Assembly (NCBI RefSeq): GCF_003334855.1
Contig: NZ_QOWE01000009.1
Span: 227,795 to 291,794, forward strand
Reading direction: 5' to 3'
Length of the DNA stretch: 64,000 nt
Origin: Larkinella punicea
GTDB lineage: Bacteria > Bacteroidota > Bacteroidia > Cytophagales > Spirosomataceae
The position numbers and the translations under genes are program-made. The stretch's first letter is position 1. Each line of letters begins with the position of its first letter. The notes under the pieces are model-generated. The model had not been told where the DNA came from. It made no database searches and saw only the letters and a list, made by a program, of their open reading frames with translations. Positions 24,650 through 33,314 of this stretch are shown here, one piece after another.

Positions 24650-27600
24650 TCACTCTTTCAGCAATTTACTGCGCCGAACGGTTTGCCCGTCTTCATCCTG
24701 AATCAATACAAAAAACAGGCCCGGTGGCAAGGTAGACACGTCGATGTTCCCGGAATAATCGGTAGCGGTCCGGGTCAGGAGTGCCGAGCGAAGGGCTATG
24801 CCCCGGACATCCACCAGCGTAAACCGGTAGGTCCGGCTTTTGACCGATTCCGGCACAAACGCAACCGTCACCTGCCGGGAAGCGGGATTCGGCGAAACCC
24901 GCAGGCTCATTCCCGAACTGACGGGCGGATTTACCGACGTAATGACGTCCAGCGTGATTTCTGCCGAAACCAGTTCGGCACAGCCGTTGGCATTGGCACG
25001 AACCGAATACCGTCCCGATTGTGTGGCCGTATACAATTGCTGCGTGGCTCCCGCAATCGGAACGCCGTTCAATAACCACTGGTTGCCCGTTGTCGCATTG
25101 GATCGCAGGGTGTAGCCATCGCGGGTAATCACCGGTGCCTGCGGATCTTTGACCGTAACGACGACAGCCGCCGAGGTCGCCGTGGGGCACTCGCCCGACA
25201 CCCGGACGCTGTAGGAACCGGCAGCAGCCACCGACAGCGTAGCGGATGTAGCCGCCGAAATCGCCTGTCCGTTCAACAACCACTGATAGGCATAACCGGC
25301 CACATTCTGCGCCCGCAGCACCACCGAACTGCCCCGGCAAATGTCCGTCGCGCCGTCCGGCGTTACCACCGCCACCACCGCAGAACCCGGTTTTGGCGTC
25401 ACGGCCACGCGCTCCGATGCCGGGCAACCCGCTGCTTTCACCCGCAGGTTGTAGAAGTAATAATAGGCATTCGTCAGCGTGTCCCCGTTGAACAGTGATC
25501 CTTTCAGACTGATGACGCCGGGAATCTGGAACGGAAAACCCGTGACGCCGACATTACTCCGAAAAATAGTAGCACCATCTTCATAAGCAATACCAATCGT
25601 GTAATTGCCCGCTTCAGGAATCGACAGATTAAGCAGATAATTGGCGCCCGGATCGGTGGGGTCGTCCGATTGCTGGCCCGACGGGGGCGTTCCAACGGGC
25701 GTGTTGGGACTTCGCGTGGGCGTCACATCGAGTGTTACGCTGGAAACGAAGGCTCCATCCGGTTTCTGAACCGTAAACGTAATCCGTCCTGCACTGCCAA
25801 TATACAGCCGGGCACTTTCCAGAACGATCGGAACCTGCGTCGAAATCACCGGTTGCGGCCCAAAATTCCCCGAATACGTCCCACCGCCAAACGCCTGTTT
25901 CGTGGTCGGGCCGAACGTGCCGGCAAATTGGTTGAGTGCGGCATAATAAATTCCGCTGGCCGGTTGGCTGAGCGCCGTTGCCTGATTGCCCGCACCGATC
26001 AGGTTACCGCCCGTCGGGGCATCGTACCAGAAAGCTGTGCCACTGCCGGTATTTCGGAGAGAAACCGCACTGTTGTCACAGGCGGAAACCGAAAAACTGC
26101 CCTGCTCGGTGATGGCTGCCGAAGTCGTCAGAATGCCGACCAGTTGATCGTTTGCCGCATTTTGATCCGCTGGCAAACGCGTCTGAACCGTGAAGCGATA
26201 GGCGGTTGTGGTTCTGAATTCGGCTAAGCCACGCAGAACCAACCGGGCTTCCTGCGACGGCCCCAACGCTACTCTCAGCGTGTCGCTCAGGTTGGCAACA
26301 GCCGCACCAAAAGGGGCCAGAATCTGAACCGTCACCGGAATGTTCCGCTGCTCGGTGGAGCCATAATTCCGAACCGTCACCGCTACCTGAATCTCGGACT
26401 GGCTGCAAAAACCGTTCTGGGGCGACACCAACGCACTGATTCCGACATCGCTTTGCGGTCGAACGAAGCGCACCAGATAATCCTGCGTTTCGCCGTTGGC
26501 ATAATTTCCGCAAGCCTGCACGGCACTGGCATCACTCGTTTCGACCGTCACAATCCGCAGGCGCGTAGATTGTCCTTCTACCAAACCGCCCGGCACCGTT
26601 ACGGTTGTCGAGAACGTGGCCGTAGTCGTCAGCACACCCGAGGTAGCCACTAGCTCGTCGGCGTCATCAAAATCACCGTCTAAATTCCAGTCGATAAACG
26701 CTCTTGTAACAGTCTGCCGGTTTTCGCCACAACTGCCGAGGGTGATGTTCAATGGTAACTGCTGCCCGATGGAGACGTTGGTGATGACACTGGAGAAATC
26801 TGAATACGACTGGCAGCCGTCGCGCCCGGCCTGATCGATGGTACCGAAACGAACGCGGTCGATGTTGGCCGCACCCGCCGACGTAGCCGCCGATGCACAA
26901 TAGGCTTTCCCGCCGGTTCCGCTGACGATCAGACCGAAATCCTGTCTTCCATTTGCCAGACTGTTTTTGTGCGAAATAGTCAGCGTATAGGTTTTTCCGG
27001 GAATGGCGTCGGCAATCAGAATCTGCTCCACATTGTCCCGAAGGTTATCCCCGCGCGTCGCCGGATTCGCCGGGTTGGCCGGATCGAGCACCCAGGGTAA
27101 CAGTGTCTGTGAACCATCCGCCACCCGAATGTCCAGGTCGTTGACCAGTCGCGGACTGCGGTTATTGAAATTCGTCACGGAAGCACCCAGACTCGTCCCG
27201 GCCGGATCGGTCCAGCAAATCGTGACCACCAGCGGTCCGCGCCCCGAGGCTACGATCTGCACGGTTTGTCGTTCGCCCTGATTCAGCGTTCGCTCTTCCA
27301 GCAAATGGCTTTTGTCGGTATTGGCAATAACGCGCGCGGCTTTTTCCACATTGAGCAGCCCCCAGCCAAACCGGTAGTCGGGGCCGGGCGCGTCACCGGC
27401 TTCATTGGCGGTGTGCAACGCCAGTCCTTTCAGCGTCGACGATCGCATGAGCTGGCCGTTGTGCGACTGGCTGTAGTATTCCTGCAACAAAAGCAACGAT
27501 CCCGACACGTTGGGTGCCGCCATCGACGTGCCGGAAAGTGTGGCGTAGGCATTGTCATTGGCCGACCCGGCAGCCAGCACGCTGACGCCCACGCCCACCA

Positions 27601-28660
27601 GATCCGGTTTAATGCGCCCGTCGTCGGTCGGCCCCCAAGAACTGAAACCCGCCAGCCGGACGTCCGAAGGTTGGGCATATTCGGTGGCAATGCTGCTGAC
27701 GGCCCCCACCGACAGAATATTTTTGGCGTTGCAATCCGTCGAAATCTGGTCGTAACCATTCTGATTATTCCGGGGGGTGCGGCTGGCAGCATTCCGGTTG
27801 ACGAGCCAGTAGGGTTCGTTGGCTCCCGGGCCATTCTGCCCGTGCGTATTTCCCGCCGATTTCACCAGCAGATAATACGGAGCCGCCACGGCGATGCGGT
27901 CCAGATCGCGGGCACCGCTGTTGTAAATCCCGAATTTGTAATCATCCAACGCATTGACCGTTGTATCGCCCCACCATTCCCATTTGACGTCACCCGCGCG
28001 GTCGGCATTAAAAACCCAACCGGCCTGAATGTTGTATGAATGATTGGAAAGCAGCAAATCAGCCGCAGCCGCAGCGATTTCGGCGTCATCATTGCTGAAG
28101 TCATACGCTTTCAGATTGGCTCCGAAAGCCATTCCCTGCGCCCGGTCGTTTACCCCGGCACCGATCATGATGCCAGCCACGTGGGTCGGGTGATTGCTGA
28201 TGGCACCGCTGCTGTCCACTTGTGTGACCCGCCCGGTCAATTCCGCGTGGGTCAGGCGCACTTTGCCGCCATCCCAGATGCCCAGTTTGTCGCGCACAGC
28301 CGCGCTGGTGCCCGACAGGTTCAGGCCGAGCGAACCGCCGGTATACAGCGATGAGGTACGGGTCGTATTGCCCGCCCGAGTAGCACTATTTGTCGCCTTA
28401 AAGAGCAGATTATTGTGTTCATCGACGCCGTGGAGAAGCATGACCGTTCCGTCTGAGCGTTCCTGACGCAGCGGAATCTTCCGTTTCTGAGCGATTTCTA
28501 CAGCCCGAAGGTACGCCGGGCGACGGTTTTGCTGCAAACCCTGACTAAGCTGGTTGAGAACCGACCGTTGTTGCCGGTTGTAAAGCGGTTTTTGAGCATT
28601 GGCTCCGAGCGCCATTCCTACCAGCAAGCCAATCCACAGAAATCGGAAACGTGAAGCCAT
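24650..28660 (-). CDS. Secreted S8 serine protease with GEVED and T9SS sorting domains
   Basis: A 1336-residue multidomain exoprotein. Signal peptide (1-22, ending GANAQ). Subtilisin-type catalytic domain with D130 (GIWDGG), H157 (SNHPTHVAG) and S379 (SGTSMAAP). A proprotein-convertase-like beta-sandwich follows, then a GEVED domain (RAFIDWNLDGDFDDADE ... NGETQDYLVRF, about 650-730), a CARDB-like region, Ig-like domains with paired cysteines (AGSYSVRVSGEC) and a C-terminal type IX secretion sorting domain (VSPNPASRQVTVAF ... LPPGLFFVLIQD). Exported by Sec then T9SS to the surface or medium for protein degradation. Translation starts just past the terminator of the small gene upstream. Confidence 0.92.
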   Translation of the reverse strand: MASRFRFLWIGLLVGMALGANAQKPLYNRQQRSVLNQLSQGLQQNRRPAYLRAVEIAQKRKIPLRQERSDGTVMLLHGVDEHNNLLFKATNSATRAGNTTRTSSLYTGGSLGLNLSGTSAAVRDKLGIWDGGKVRLTHAELTGRVTQVDSSGAISNHPTHVAGIMIGAGVNDRAQGMAFGANLKAYDFSNDDAEIAAAAADLLLSNHSYNIQAGWVFNADRAGDVKWEWWGDTTVNALDDYKFGIYNSGARDLDRIAVAAPYYLLVKSAGNTHGQNGPGANEPYWLVNRNAASRTPRNNQNGYDQISTDCNAKNILSVGAVSSIATEYAQPSDVRLAGFSSWGPTDDGRIKPDLVGVGVSVLAAGSANDNAYATLSGTSMAAPNVSGSLLLLQEYYSQSHNGQLMRSSTLKGLALHTANEAGDAPGPDYRFGWGLLNVEKAARVIANTDKSHLLEERTLNQGERQTVQIVASGRGPLVVTICWTDPAGTSLGASVTNFNNRSPRLVNDLDIRVADGSQTLLPWVLDPANPANPATRGDNLRDNVEQILIADAIPGKTYTLTISHKNSLANGRQDFGLIVSGTGGKAYCASAATSAGAANIDRVRFGTIDQAGRDGCQSYSDFSSVITNVSIGQQLPLNITLGSCGENRQTVTRAFIDWNLDGDFDDADELVATSGVLTTTATFSTTVTVPGGLVEGQSTRLRIVTVETSDASAVQACGNYANGETQDYLVRFVRPQSDVGISALVSPQNGFCSQSEIQVAVTVRNYGSTEQRNIPVTVQILAPFGAAVANLSDTLRVALGPSQEARLVLRGLAEFRTTTAYRFTVQTRLPADQNAANDQLVGILTTSAAITEQGSFSVSACDNSAVSLRNTGSGTAFWYDAPTGGNLIGAGNQATALSQPASGIYYAALNQFAGTFGPTTKQAFGGGTYSGNFGPQPVISTQVPIVLESARLYIGSAGRITFTVQKPDGAFVSSVTLDVTPTRSPNTPVGTPPSGQQSDDPTDPGANYLLNLSIPEAGNYTIGIAYEDGATIFRSNVGVTGFPFQIPGVISLKGSLFNGDTLTNAYYYFYNLRVKAAGCPASERVAVTPKPGSAVVAVVTPDGATDICRGSSVVLRAQNVAGYAYQWLLNGQAISAATSATLSVAAAGSYSVRVSGECPTATSAAVVVTVKDPQAPVITRDGYTLRSNATTGNQWLLNGVPIAGATQQLYTATQSGRYSVRANANGCAELVSAEITLDVITSVNPPVSSGMSLRVSPNPASRQVTVAFVPESVKSRTYRFTLVDVRGIALRSALLTRTATDYSGNIDVSTLPPGLFFVLIQDEDGQTVRRSKLLKE

Positions 28661-28708
28661 AAAAAAATGCTAAGCCCAACAAGTTATTAAAACTGTTGGG
28701 CTTAGCAT
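28661..28708 (-). terminator. Hairpin terminator between the small exported-protein gene and the S8 protease gene
   Basis: Arms 28667-28680 and 28695-28708 (ATGCTAAGCCCAAC with its complement) pair perfectly. On the minus strand they are followed by seven T. It ends exactly at the protease start codon, so the protease must be transcribed from a promoter inside or beyond the hairpin, or by read-through. Beside it (about 28719-28740) is a small AACGGATT hairpin related to the ACGGATT repeat words. Confidence 0.75.
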
Positions 28709-28740
28709 GTAATCAGAACGGATTTTTAATCCGTTTAGTA

Positions 28741-29085
28741 TTAAACCGCCTTCTGGGCAGACAGAACTACGTCTTTTACCTTTTTAGTGGTCGCGTTGGA
28801 AACTTCAACCCGGTAAGTACCGTTTACGGCATCTTTCAAACCGAAATGAACCGTGTTTCCTTCTCCCAATTGCTCGCTGGCAATCACTTCGCCGTTCAAT
28901 TTTGACAACCGAACCGTAATCGGCTGATCATCAACCCTATTGACAACGACGGTTACATTCGCCTGCGGAGCGGATTGGCCCATCAACGAACCAAGCAGTG
29001 ATTTAGGAGTAACGGCGTCGACTACGCAAATCATAATAAAGCCCATCCCAAGGGCCATTAACGAAGCTTTCAGTGTGGTGTTCAT
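28741..29085 (-). CDS. Small exported protein with T9SS-like beta-sandwich
   Basis: A 114-residue protein with a membrane-anchoring or signal segment (MNTTLKASLMALGMGFIMICVVDA), then one beta-sandwich with NRVDDQPITVRLSKLNGEVI and ending GTYRVEVSNATTKKVKDVVLS. The latter is similar to the end of type IX sorting or DUF3244-type domains, but it occurs here without any cargo. Function unknown; it may be a small envelope or matrix protein. A long AT-rich leader precedes it. Confidence 0.65.
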   Translation of the reverse strand: MNTTLKASLMALGMGFIMICVVDAVTPKSLLGSLMGQSAPQANVTVVVNRVDDQPITVRLSKLNGEVIASEQLGEGNTVHFGLKDAVNGTYRVEVSNATTKKVKDVVLSAQKAV

Positions 29086-29541
29086 CTTTCTATTTGTTTA
29101 CAGTGGAAAACCTTTTTTCGAACTATTCAACAAAGTAACTATTAAAAGACGATATAAAGTTCTACCCGTTTAAAGCACTGGTTTTCAGTGCAATTTCGAT
29201 TTCAACAGGTTATTACAATTGTATTTATGCGCACCAAATATTATTTGGCTTCCAGTAAAAACGGATTCATTTAATTTTCAGATAAGCCGCTTACTCAAGA
29301 ATCAGAAATAATTGAAAAATTCAAAAATTCTTTATATAATACAATTTTATTTTTCACCAAATGAAGACAATTTGAGGTTTTACCTAAATCTGGCTATTTT
29401 GAAAATGCCTGAAATGGCTCTAAAACGGGCCTTTTGGCCATAAAATATTGAAACCCGAACCTATTGAATAGTAAACACAATAGCCTGGAATAATGCAACG
29501 AGATCTTGCTGCACTATTGACACTGTTTTAAATGAAAAGCG
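29086..29541. other. AT-rich gene-free stretch
   Basis: About 450 bases with no credible gene on either strand. It contains a small palindrome CCAAATATTATTTGG (29235-29249) and otherwise unstructured A/T-rich DNA. It presumably holds the promoter of the small exported protein; I cannot place one confidently. Confidence 0.5.
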
Positions 29542-29576
29542 CAAAAAAAAGCGGTGTAGGTTGATCCTACACCGCT
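29542..29576 (-). terminator. Intrinsic terminator of the glycosyltransferase gene
   Basis: Minus-strand hairpin: arms 29566-29576 and 29550-29560 (AGCGGTGTAGG with its complement) around 5 bases, followed by eight T (plus-strand A-tract 29542-29549). The upper arm includes the last codons of the gene. Confidence 0.85.
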
Positions 29577-30367
29577 TCCGTGGTTTCCGGCTCCGCCAGA
29601 ACCGGTTTTGGTTGCTTCGGCGGGGGAATATACTGCCGGAAAAAGCTGGCAATTTTCATTTGCAAAACGCCAAACACGGCTTCTTTGAATATTCCGCTCG
29701 ACATTTTGGAGGCTCCCCGGGTGCGATCGGTGAAGATAATCGGCACTTCGGTGATGCGATACCCGTATTTCCAGGCTAGAAACTTCATCTCGATCTGGAA
29801 GGCGTAGCCAACAAACCGAATATTATTTTGCAGGACGGTTTTCAGTACGTCCCGGCTGTAGCAAATGAATCCGGCGGTGGGGTCCATGACCGACATCCCG
29901 GTGATGAAGCGAACGTAAATTCCGGCAAAATACGACATCAAAACCCGGCCCATCGGCCAGTTTACCACATTGACGCCCGTGATGTATCGGGAGCCAATGG
30001 CCACGTCGTTGCCGGTGTCGACACAGGCTTCGTAGAGTCGCGCCAGATCGTCGGGGTTGTGAGAGAAATCGGCATCCATTTCGCAAATATACCGGTATCC
30101 TTGATCCAGCGCCCAGCGAAAACCGGTGATATAGGCTGTTCCGAGTCCCAGCTTGCCTTTCCGCTCCATCAAGTGAAGCCGCCACGGCAAACCGTCGGCG
30201 CCGTACTCCTGCTGCAATTCTTTCACGCGCCGGGCCGTGCCATCCGGTGATCCATCATCGACAATCAGCACATCGAAAGGCGTCGGCAGACTCATTACCT
30301 TCCGAATAATGAGTTCGATGTTTTCAATTTCGTTATAGGTCGGAATGACCACTAAGCATTCTTTCAA
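29567..30367 (-). CDS. Polyprenol-phosphate mannosyltransferase-like GT2 enzyme
   Basis: A 266-residue family 2 glycosyltransferase of the Dpm1 type, which transfers mannose (or glucose) from the nucleotide sugar to polyprenyl phosphate at the cytosolic membrane face. The N-terminus has VVIPTYNEIENIELII and DDGSPDGTA; the metal-binding motif is EMDADFSHNP near residue 97. A later SGASKMSSGIFKEAVFG-like segment matches the Dpm1 core. There is no C-terminal transmembrane part, as in the soluble short form. It is a single gene. Confidence 0.88.
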   Translation of the reverse strand: MKECLVVIPTYNEIENIELIIRKVMSLPTPFDVLIVDDGSPDGTARRVKELQQEYGADGLPWRLHLMERKGKLGLGTAYITGFRWALDQGYRYICEMDADFSHNPDDLARLYEACVDTGNDVAIGSRYITGVNVVNWPMGRVLMSYFAGIYVRFITGMSVMDPTAGFICYSRDVLKTVLQNNIRFVGYAFQIEMKFLAWKYGYRITEVPIIFTDRTRGASKMSSGIFKEAVFGVLQMKIASFFRQYIPPPKQPKPVLAEPETTEAV

Positions 30368-30462
30368 GGTAACAAACGGGTTAGAGTAGGCTAGTCATAA
30401 AATAACAAAAAAAAATACCGGAATCAGGTACTACTCCCCTTAAAATTTGTTAAAACCGGGTA

Positions 30463-31785
30463 TTACTCAGCGATTTCCGCCTTCGCCAGTCGCGCGCCCA
30501 ACGCTTTTGCTTTCCGGATGCAGTCAGACAGGCTCGGCCCCTCATACCAGTTGGCGCACACATACAAACCGTCCGTTTCCAGCGTCGGCATCTGCTCCCG
30601 AACCGGCACCATCCGGGCGTCGTACTGCGGAATAGCCCGTTCCCAGCGCGTGAGCCACTGCCGCACCGGCACTTCGGCCCGAATGCCAAAAGCCTGAACG
30701 AGTTCGCGATGCACCTGCTGCCGAATGACCTCGTCCGGATGCCGGGTATTTTCCGCTCCCTGCTGTCCGCCCACCAAACTGGTAAACAATACTTCATCCG
30801 CCGGGCAGCGGTCGTCAAAAACCGAACTGCTCCAGATGTGGCCGGCTACAAACTGTTTTTCGACTCTTGGATTCAGACCGCCAAAACCGTCGAGCGGGTG
30901 GGTAACATCGGCGCGTTTATAAATCGAATGAACGGCGGTCATGGGCGGATATTCGATTTGGCGAAGCCGGTTGGCCACGTCCGGCCAGGTCGTTTCGAGC
31001 AGGTGAGCCGCAGCGGCTGTGTCACAGGCCAACACGACATCATCGGCAGAGTAGCGCCCGCTTTGGGCTTCGAGCAACCAGCCGGTTTCTGTTTTGGTCA
31101 GGCGGTTTATCGAGTCGTTCAGGTTGAGGGCCGTGAGTTGGGCAGCCAGGGCATTGGGCAGCGTTTGCAATCCCTCTCGGAAACTGAACGACTGCCGACG
31201 CTCCGCCGAACCGGCCTTTTTGATGAAGCCTTTCAGCACCGAACCATACTGTTTTTCGTATTCCAGCAACATCGGATAGGTTTCCGAAACCAGGAGCTGA
31301 TCGGGGTCACCGGCATATACTCCAGCCACGAACGGCGCGAGGGCATAATCGACCACTTCCTGCGAAAACCGCCGGCGAAAAAAAGCGCTCAAGGTTTCGC
31401 CGGGGGGCGAAACCGTCGGATTAGAACGCTCCCGCCAGAACGCTTTTTTGGTTTCCCAGCTAAAGAACGACGAAAAAAGCAGCGACAACGGCCCCGCGGG
31501 CAATTTGCGATAGGCTCCGTTTCGGTAAATATACCGCGCTTTACTCACCGGTTTGGCAAACCGAATGTCTGGTGTCAGCCCCAACTGATCGAGCCAGGCC
31601 AGCAAAGCCGCATCACCCAGCAGCGAATTCGGTCCGCGTTCAATCAGATACGGTCCGTCGCGCCGGGACTGCATGAGTCCGCCCGGTTCACGCCCGCGAT
31701 CGAACAACCGATACGGTATCTGGCGTTGCTGAAGGTCATACGCCAGCGTCAGGCCCGAGATACCTGCTCCAATAATGGCAATCAT
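30463..31785 (-). CDS. hemG: Protoporphyrinogen oxidase (HemY/PPOX type)
   Basis: A 440-residue FAD enzyme that oxidises protoporphyrinogen IX to protoporphyrin IX in haem synthesis. The dinucleotide-binding motif IAIIGAGISGLTLAYDL is at the N-terminus, followed by ERGPNSLLG (substrate region), AGVYAGDP (about 150) and a C-terminal FAD-contact segment LYVCANWYEGPSLSDCI. This oxygen-type PPOX is commonly named hemG in Bacteroidota annotation although it is homologous to HemY. Its start overlaps the stop of the DUF4296 gene by 4 bases, so the two are translationally coupled. Confidence 0.9.
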   Translation of the reverse strand: MIAIIGAGISGLTLAYDLQQRQIPYRLFDRGREPGGLMQSRRDGPYLIERGPNSLLGDAALLAWLDQLGLTPDIRFAKPVSKARYIYRNGAYRKLPAGPLSLLFSSFFSWETKKAFWRERSNPTVSPPGETLSAFFRRRFSQEVVDYALAPFVAGVYAGDPDQLLVSETYPMLLEYEKQYGSVLKGFIKKAGSAERRQSFSFREGLQTLPNALAAQLTALNLNDSINRLTKTETGWLLEAQSGRYSADDVVLACDTAAAAHLLETTWPDVANRLRQIEYPPMTAVHSIYKRADVTHPLDGFGGLNPRVEKQFVAGHIWSSSVFDDRCPADEVLFTSLVGGQQGAENTRHPDEVIRQQVHRELVQAFGIRAEVPVRQWLTRWERAIPQYDARMVPVREQMPTLETDGLYVCANWYEGPSLSDCIRKAKALGARLAKAEIAE

Positions 31786-32201
31786 TTCGTTAAATTTTTC
31801 AGTCGGGTCGGTAGCTTGCTTTTTTTCACGCTGCTGGTATCCGTCGTTTTTTTACGCCGTTCCAACGCTTCCGTCACCTTTTTATAAATTTCGGCCAACT
31901 GTTCCGGGTCCGATGAGTAATAGGTGTAACTCTTCGAATAAGCAGCCGTATCGACCTGGTATTTTCGAAAAATCTGTTTTTCGAGATGCTTGTAAATCAA
32001 CGTGTTGCTATCCTGCGAAATCCGGTTCAGCTTCGTAACCCGGGCTTCGGCCAAATGGATTTCGGTCAGAATCTGCGCCATTTTTGCTTCCGGAATCAGG
32101 TTTTCGGGCGCTTCTGCCACGGGCGTTTGGCAGGCCTCCAACAGAGCCAGAAGCAGGAACAGCAGGCCTATTCGGAATTGGCTGCACAGTTGCGCGTTCA
32201 T
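31782..32201 (-). CDS. DUF4296 domain lipoprotein
   Basis: A 139-residue protein from ATG 32201. A signal sequence with lipobox (LLFLLLALLEAC) anchors it to the membrane. The DUF4296 region follows: MAQILTEIHLAEARVTKLN and FRKYQVDTAAYSKSYTYYSS, a helical domain limited to Bacteroidota. The C-terminus is basic. Function unknown. It is first in an operon with hemG (ATGA overlap), an association that may be fortuitous. An earlier in-frame ATG (MPALTKITK-) exists, but the shorter start gives the better signal sequence. Confidence 0.8.
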   Translation of the reverse strand: MNAQLCSQFRIGLLFLLLALLEACQTPVAEAPENLIPEAKMAQILTEIHLAEARVTKLNRISQDSNTLIYKHLEKQIFRKYQVDTAAYSKSYTYYSSDPEQLAEIYKKVTEALERRKKTTDTSSVKKSKLPTRLKNLTK

Positions 32202-32236
32202 TTTCGTTATTTTTGTCAAAGCTGGCATTTGAATAG

Positions 32237-32326
32237 CCCCTAAATCCGTAACGACGGCCCGGCCCTAAAGGGGACTTGGACACCGAAGTATCCAGATTCA
32301 TAAAATCCCCTGAAGGGAATTTAGGG
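32237..32326. repeat. CCCCTAAA-type inverted repeat, degenerate copy 2
   Basis: A worn member of the family: CCCTAAAGGGGACTTGG on the left and TCCCCTGAAGGG with ATTTAGGG on the right, with part of the left arm replaced. The centre keeps the conserved ACTTGGAC and ATCCAGAT blocks. It lies between the divergent DUF4296 and DUF58 genes, where it may carry promoter elements. Confidence 0.7.
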
Positions 32327-32446
32327 ATATGGAAAGTTATGCAAATGTCGGGAATCCTGTTCTTAGTAACACGCTGTTCAACGCAGCTATTCTTGGTGGA
32401 ATTCTTTTTCACGGGATTTTCAGCCGCGTTGAGTCAAAAAAATACC

Positions 32447-33313
32447 ATGCACGAGTTTTTGGCAAGACTATATCAGTTTGAAATTCGGATCCGGAAAGCC
32501 GTCAATTCGCAGATGCGCGGCAATTTTCGCTCCATTTTCAAAGGTTCCGGACTGGAGTTCAGCGATTTGCGGACGTATCAGTACGGCGACGACGTGCGGG
32601 CAATCGACTGGAACGTGTCGTCGAAAGGCCACGGAACGTTCGTGAAAATCTTCCGGGAAGAGAAAGACCAGACGGTTTTTTTCCTCATCGACGTCAGCGC
32701 GTCGCAGGAAATTGGCACCACCACCCGCTCCAAACTCGACACAACCCGCGAAGTGTGTGGCGTTCTGGCGTTGTCGGCCATCAAGGAAGCCAGTCACGTG
32801 GGCATGTATTGTTTTTCGGATCAAAAGGAAAAATACCTGAAACCGTCGAACAGCATGAAACACGGTTATCAGTTGATTGTCAACCTGTTCAAGCTGAAAC
32901 CAGAGTCCGTCCGAACCAGCCTGACCGATGCGCTGCTGTTTACGCTCAACGTACTGAAACGCCGGAGTGTGGTTTTTCTGGTATCGGATTTTATCGATTC
33001 GGGCTATGAACACAGCCTGAAAGCCCTCGCCCGGAAACATGATCTGGTAGTGATTCATATGTATGACCAGCGGGAAACCAGTCTGCCCCGGCTGGGCATC
33101 ATTCCGGTTTACGACACGGAAAGCCGCCGAACGGTTTGGGTCAACACTTCCTCTTCTGGCTTCCGAAACGGCATCAAACAGACCTTCCGGCAGAGCCAGC
33201 AGCAGTTGGAGCGGTTTTGTAAACAATATAACGCCAATTATGTGGCGCTCGATTCGCAGGCCGATTACGTTCCGCCCCTGATTGAGTTGTTCCGTGTCCG
33301 AAAAACCCGATGA
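32447..33313 (+). CDS. DUF58 domain protein
   Basis: A 288-residue protein from ATG 32447 (MHEFLARLYQFEIRIRKAV). It shows the DUF58 core: GLEFSDLRTYQYGDDVRAIDWN (about 34-55), followed by a VWA-like domain with FFLIDVSASQEIG. In Bacteroidota DUF58, a BatD-type or small exported protein, and VWA proteins (BatA/BatB) form an operon usually led by moxR, linked to aerotolerance and envelope maintenance. Here moxR is absent upstream: a divergent gene and a repeat stand there. The next gene begins 2 bases after this stop. Confidence 0.88.
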   Translation: MHEFLARLYQFEIRIRKAVNSQMRGNFRSIFKGSGLEFSDLRTYQYGDDVRAIDWNVSSKGHGTFVKIFREEKDQTVFFLIDVSASQEIGTTTRSKLDTTREVCGVLALSAIKEASHVGMYCFSDQKEKYLKPSNSMKHGYQLIVNLFKLKPESVRTSLTDALLFTLNVLKRRSVVFLVSDFIDSGYEHSLKALARKHDLVVIHMYDQRETSLPRLGIIPVYDTESRRTVWVNTSSSGFRNGIKQTFRQSQQQLERFCKQYNANYVALDSQADYVPPLIELFRVRKTR

Positions 33314-33314
33314 A

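Noticed and set aside
24693..28466. Several long antisense frames opposite the S8 protease gene
   Set aside because: They are shadows caused by codon bias of a GC-richer gene; none has motifs, and the sense frame is full length with catalytic triad and sorting domain.
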